This document shows, piece by piece, positions 4,759-5,649 of a DNA stretch of 5,649 bases. The position numbers and the translations under genes are program-made. How positions within the stretch are numbered: the first letter of the stretch is position 1; each line of letters starts with the position of its first letter. The DNA is from Gemmatimonadota bacterium (GTDB lineage Bacteria; Gemmatimonadota; Gemmatimonadetes; Gemmatimonadales; GWC2-71-9), in assembly GCA_022573095.1 (NCBI GenBank), contig JACZUR010000156.1, positions 1-5,649 of the forward strand, written 5' to 3'. The notes under the pieces were generated by a model, which ran no database searches, was not told the origin of the DNA, and worked only from the letters and a program-made list of their open reading frames with translations.

Positions 4759-5649
4759 ATGCTTGAACGGTTTTGCTGGTCTACGCGACTACGAACACTG
4801 GCGGCGGTATCGATGGCGATCGGTGCGTGCTCACACGGACCCCCACCGGATCTAGCGCCCGACCCGGGGCTGCTGGGGCGAATGACTGCTCTCGAGATAG
4901 TGCCTGCAGGCGGAAGCGTCTGCCCTGGAGAACGGTTGAATGTTTCGTATTTTGCCGTCCTCGACGACGGAGCGCGAATTCCGTTTGAACGCCGGTACGA
5001 TCGCGACAATCCGCCGCTGCTCCACGTCGTCATGCTCAGGAGAACGAGTCCGGACGCTCAGTCGCTCGAGGGCGGCGATTGGAGGACGCATCGGGATCCG
5101 GTGAGCAGCGCGATGACCGGCTTCCGGTTGAACGCTTTTCTCAATGCCAATCCCTCTCTCAATGCGTCCGCCGTTGTGGCTCCCCGCTACGGGTGTACGC
5201 CGCACGAATTTACGTTTACGGGCGACCACGGACACCGTGGCGAGACCGGTCAGAACGGTCCTGACGTGACGGTGCGAGTTGGTACGGTGTCCACCCCATT
5301 CTACGACGAATTACTCCTGATTGGCGTTGAGGTTGGTATGGCGCCACCGCGCTACTTCTTCTACGAACGCGACCTTATGACGTCTGCCGATTGGCTGAGG
5401 ATAGTATCCCGCGGCGGGCGTGGTGGCAGAGGTGTTTCGGGAGAGGAGGGAACCAATGGCCGGAACGGCGCGACGGCTTGTCCCGGAACCGCAGGAACTC
5501 CGGGTGGGCCGGGTGGAGCTGGCGGTCCCGGAGGGGCCGGAGGTCGAGGCGGCACCGTAACTGTGATCGTGCCGAGCGAAGAGCCGTTGATGGCCGGCCT
5601 AGTCGATGTCGTGAACCTGGGTGGTCGGGGTGGGGATGGCGGACCCGGT
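4759..5649 (+). CDS. Collagen-like (Gly-X-Y) lipoprotein, C-terminus beyond the window
   Basis: The frame is open for 297 codons from ATG 4759 to the right edge with no stop. The N-terminus has arginines (R4, R10, R12), a hydrophobic stretch (LAAVSMAIGAC) and the lipobox I-G-A-C, so Cys24 should be lipidated and the protein anchored to a membrane. Residues about 44-75 (ALEIVPAGGSVCPGERLNV onward) look like a beta-sandwich strand pattern. Cys55 and Cys146 could form a disulfide. Three Gly-X-Y tracts follow: residues 155-169 (five triplets), 219-266 (sixteen triplets, one broken at A240-C241-P242), and 288 to the edge (GGRGGDGGPG, still running). Between them are beta-rich segments (VTVRVGTVSTPFYDELLLIGVEVG; TVTVIVPSEEP split by the tracts). 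Such tracts form collagen triple helices or polyglycine-II bundles in other proteins; which applies here is not visible. It follows moaA by three bases. Its role is unknown; a surface structural or adhesive protein is a reasonable guess. Confidence 0.88.
   Translation, partial: MLERFCWSTRLRTLAAVSMAIGACSHGPPPDLAPDPGLLGRMTALEIVPAGGSVCPGERLNVSYFAVLDDGARIPFERRYDRDNPPLLHVVMLRRTSPDAQSLEGGDWRTHRDPVSSAMTGFRLNAFLNANPSLNASAVVAPRYGCTPHEFTFTGDHGHRGETGQNGPDVTVRVGTVSTPFYDELLLIGVEVGMAPPRYFFYERDLMTSADWLRIVSRGGRGGRGVSGEEGTNGRNGATACPGTAGTPGGPGGAGGPGGAGGRGGTVTVIVPSEEPLMAGLVDVVNLGGRGGDGGPG
5413..5556 (+). repeat. Main Gly-X-Y repeat tract of the lipoprotein
   Basis: Sixteen successive triplets, fifteen starting with Gly, run from residue 219 to 266. 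The first half carries charged and polar residues (GGR, GEE, GTN, GRN); the second half is almost only Gly, Pro and Ala (GGP, GGA, GGP, GGA). Gly codons vary freely among ggt, ggc, gga and ggg, so the periodicity is kept at protein level and is not a recent DNA microsatellite. Related shorter tracts are at 5221-5265 and from 5620 to the edge. Confidence 0.9.

Noticed and set aside
5361..5555. Minus-strand frame encoding Pro-Pro-Gly/Arg repeats
   Set aside because: This is simply the reverse complement of the Gly-X-Y tract. It looks like a proline-rich protein only because Gly codons read as Pro on the other strand.

Overview
The window looks like a chromosomal segment from a moderately GC-rich, probably Gram-negative bacterium. 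Coding regions are visibly GC-richer than the main intergenic gap. Two predicted proteins start with ordinary export signals and a third has a lipobox. The lineage cannot be fixed from the sequence; Gemmatimonadota or a similar environmental phylum is only a guess. No tRNA, rRNA, CRISPR array, insertion sequence or phage gene was seen.

Left part (1-795) is on the minus strand. A secreted protein starts at 119 and runs off the left edge. A strong Rho-independent terminator (251-287) closes the transcript of an unrecognised 161-residue protein (310-795), which has a very good ribosome binding site. About 75 bases upstream of that gene is a near-consensus sigma-54 type -24/-12 promoter. A perfect 15-base dyad sits roughly 150 bases upstream of the predicted transcription start, at a typical distance for an enhancer-binding protein site.

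A 429-base divergent intergenic region (796-1224) separates this from a compact plus-strand operon of four genes. The gaps are 6, 15 and 3 bases and no terminator lies between them. In order the genes are: an exported, self-cleaving N-terminal-nucleophile hydrolase of the P1/S58 (DmpA/NylC) family; a sodium:solute symporter (SSS family) with an intact Na2 sodium site and a TTG start; MoaA, the GTP 3',8-cyclase of molybdenum cofactor synthesis, complete to its C-terminal Gly-Gly; and a lipoprotein with collagen-like Gly-X-Y tracts that is still open at the right edge.

The first two genes suggest a unit that hydrolyses an amide or peptide outside the cytoplasm and imports a product by sodium symport. 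Why moaA and a collagen-like lipoprotein share the transcript is unclear. No complete novel system is demonstrated. The most interesting points are the hydrolase-symporter pair, the glycine-rich lipoprotein, the G10 run inside the hydrolase gene, and the sigma-54-like control region of the orphan gene.
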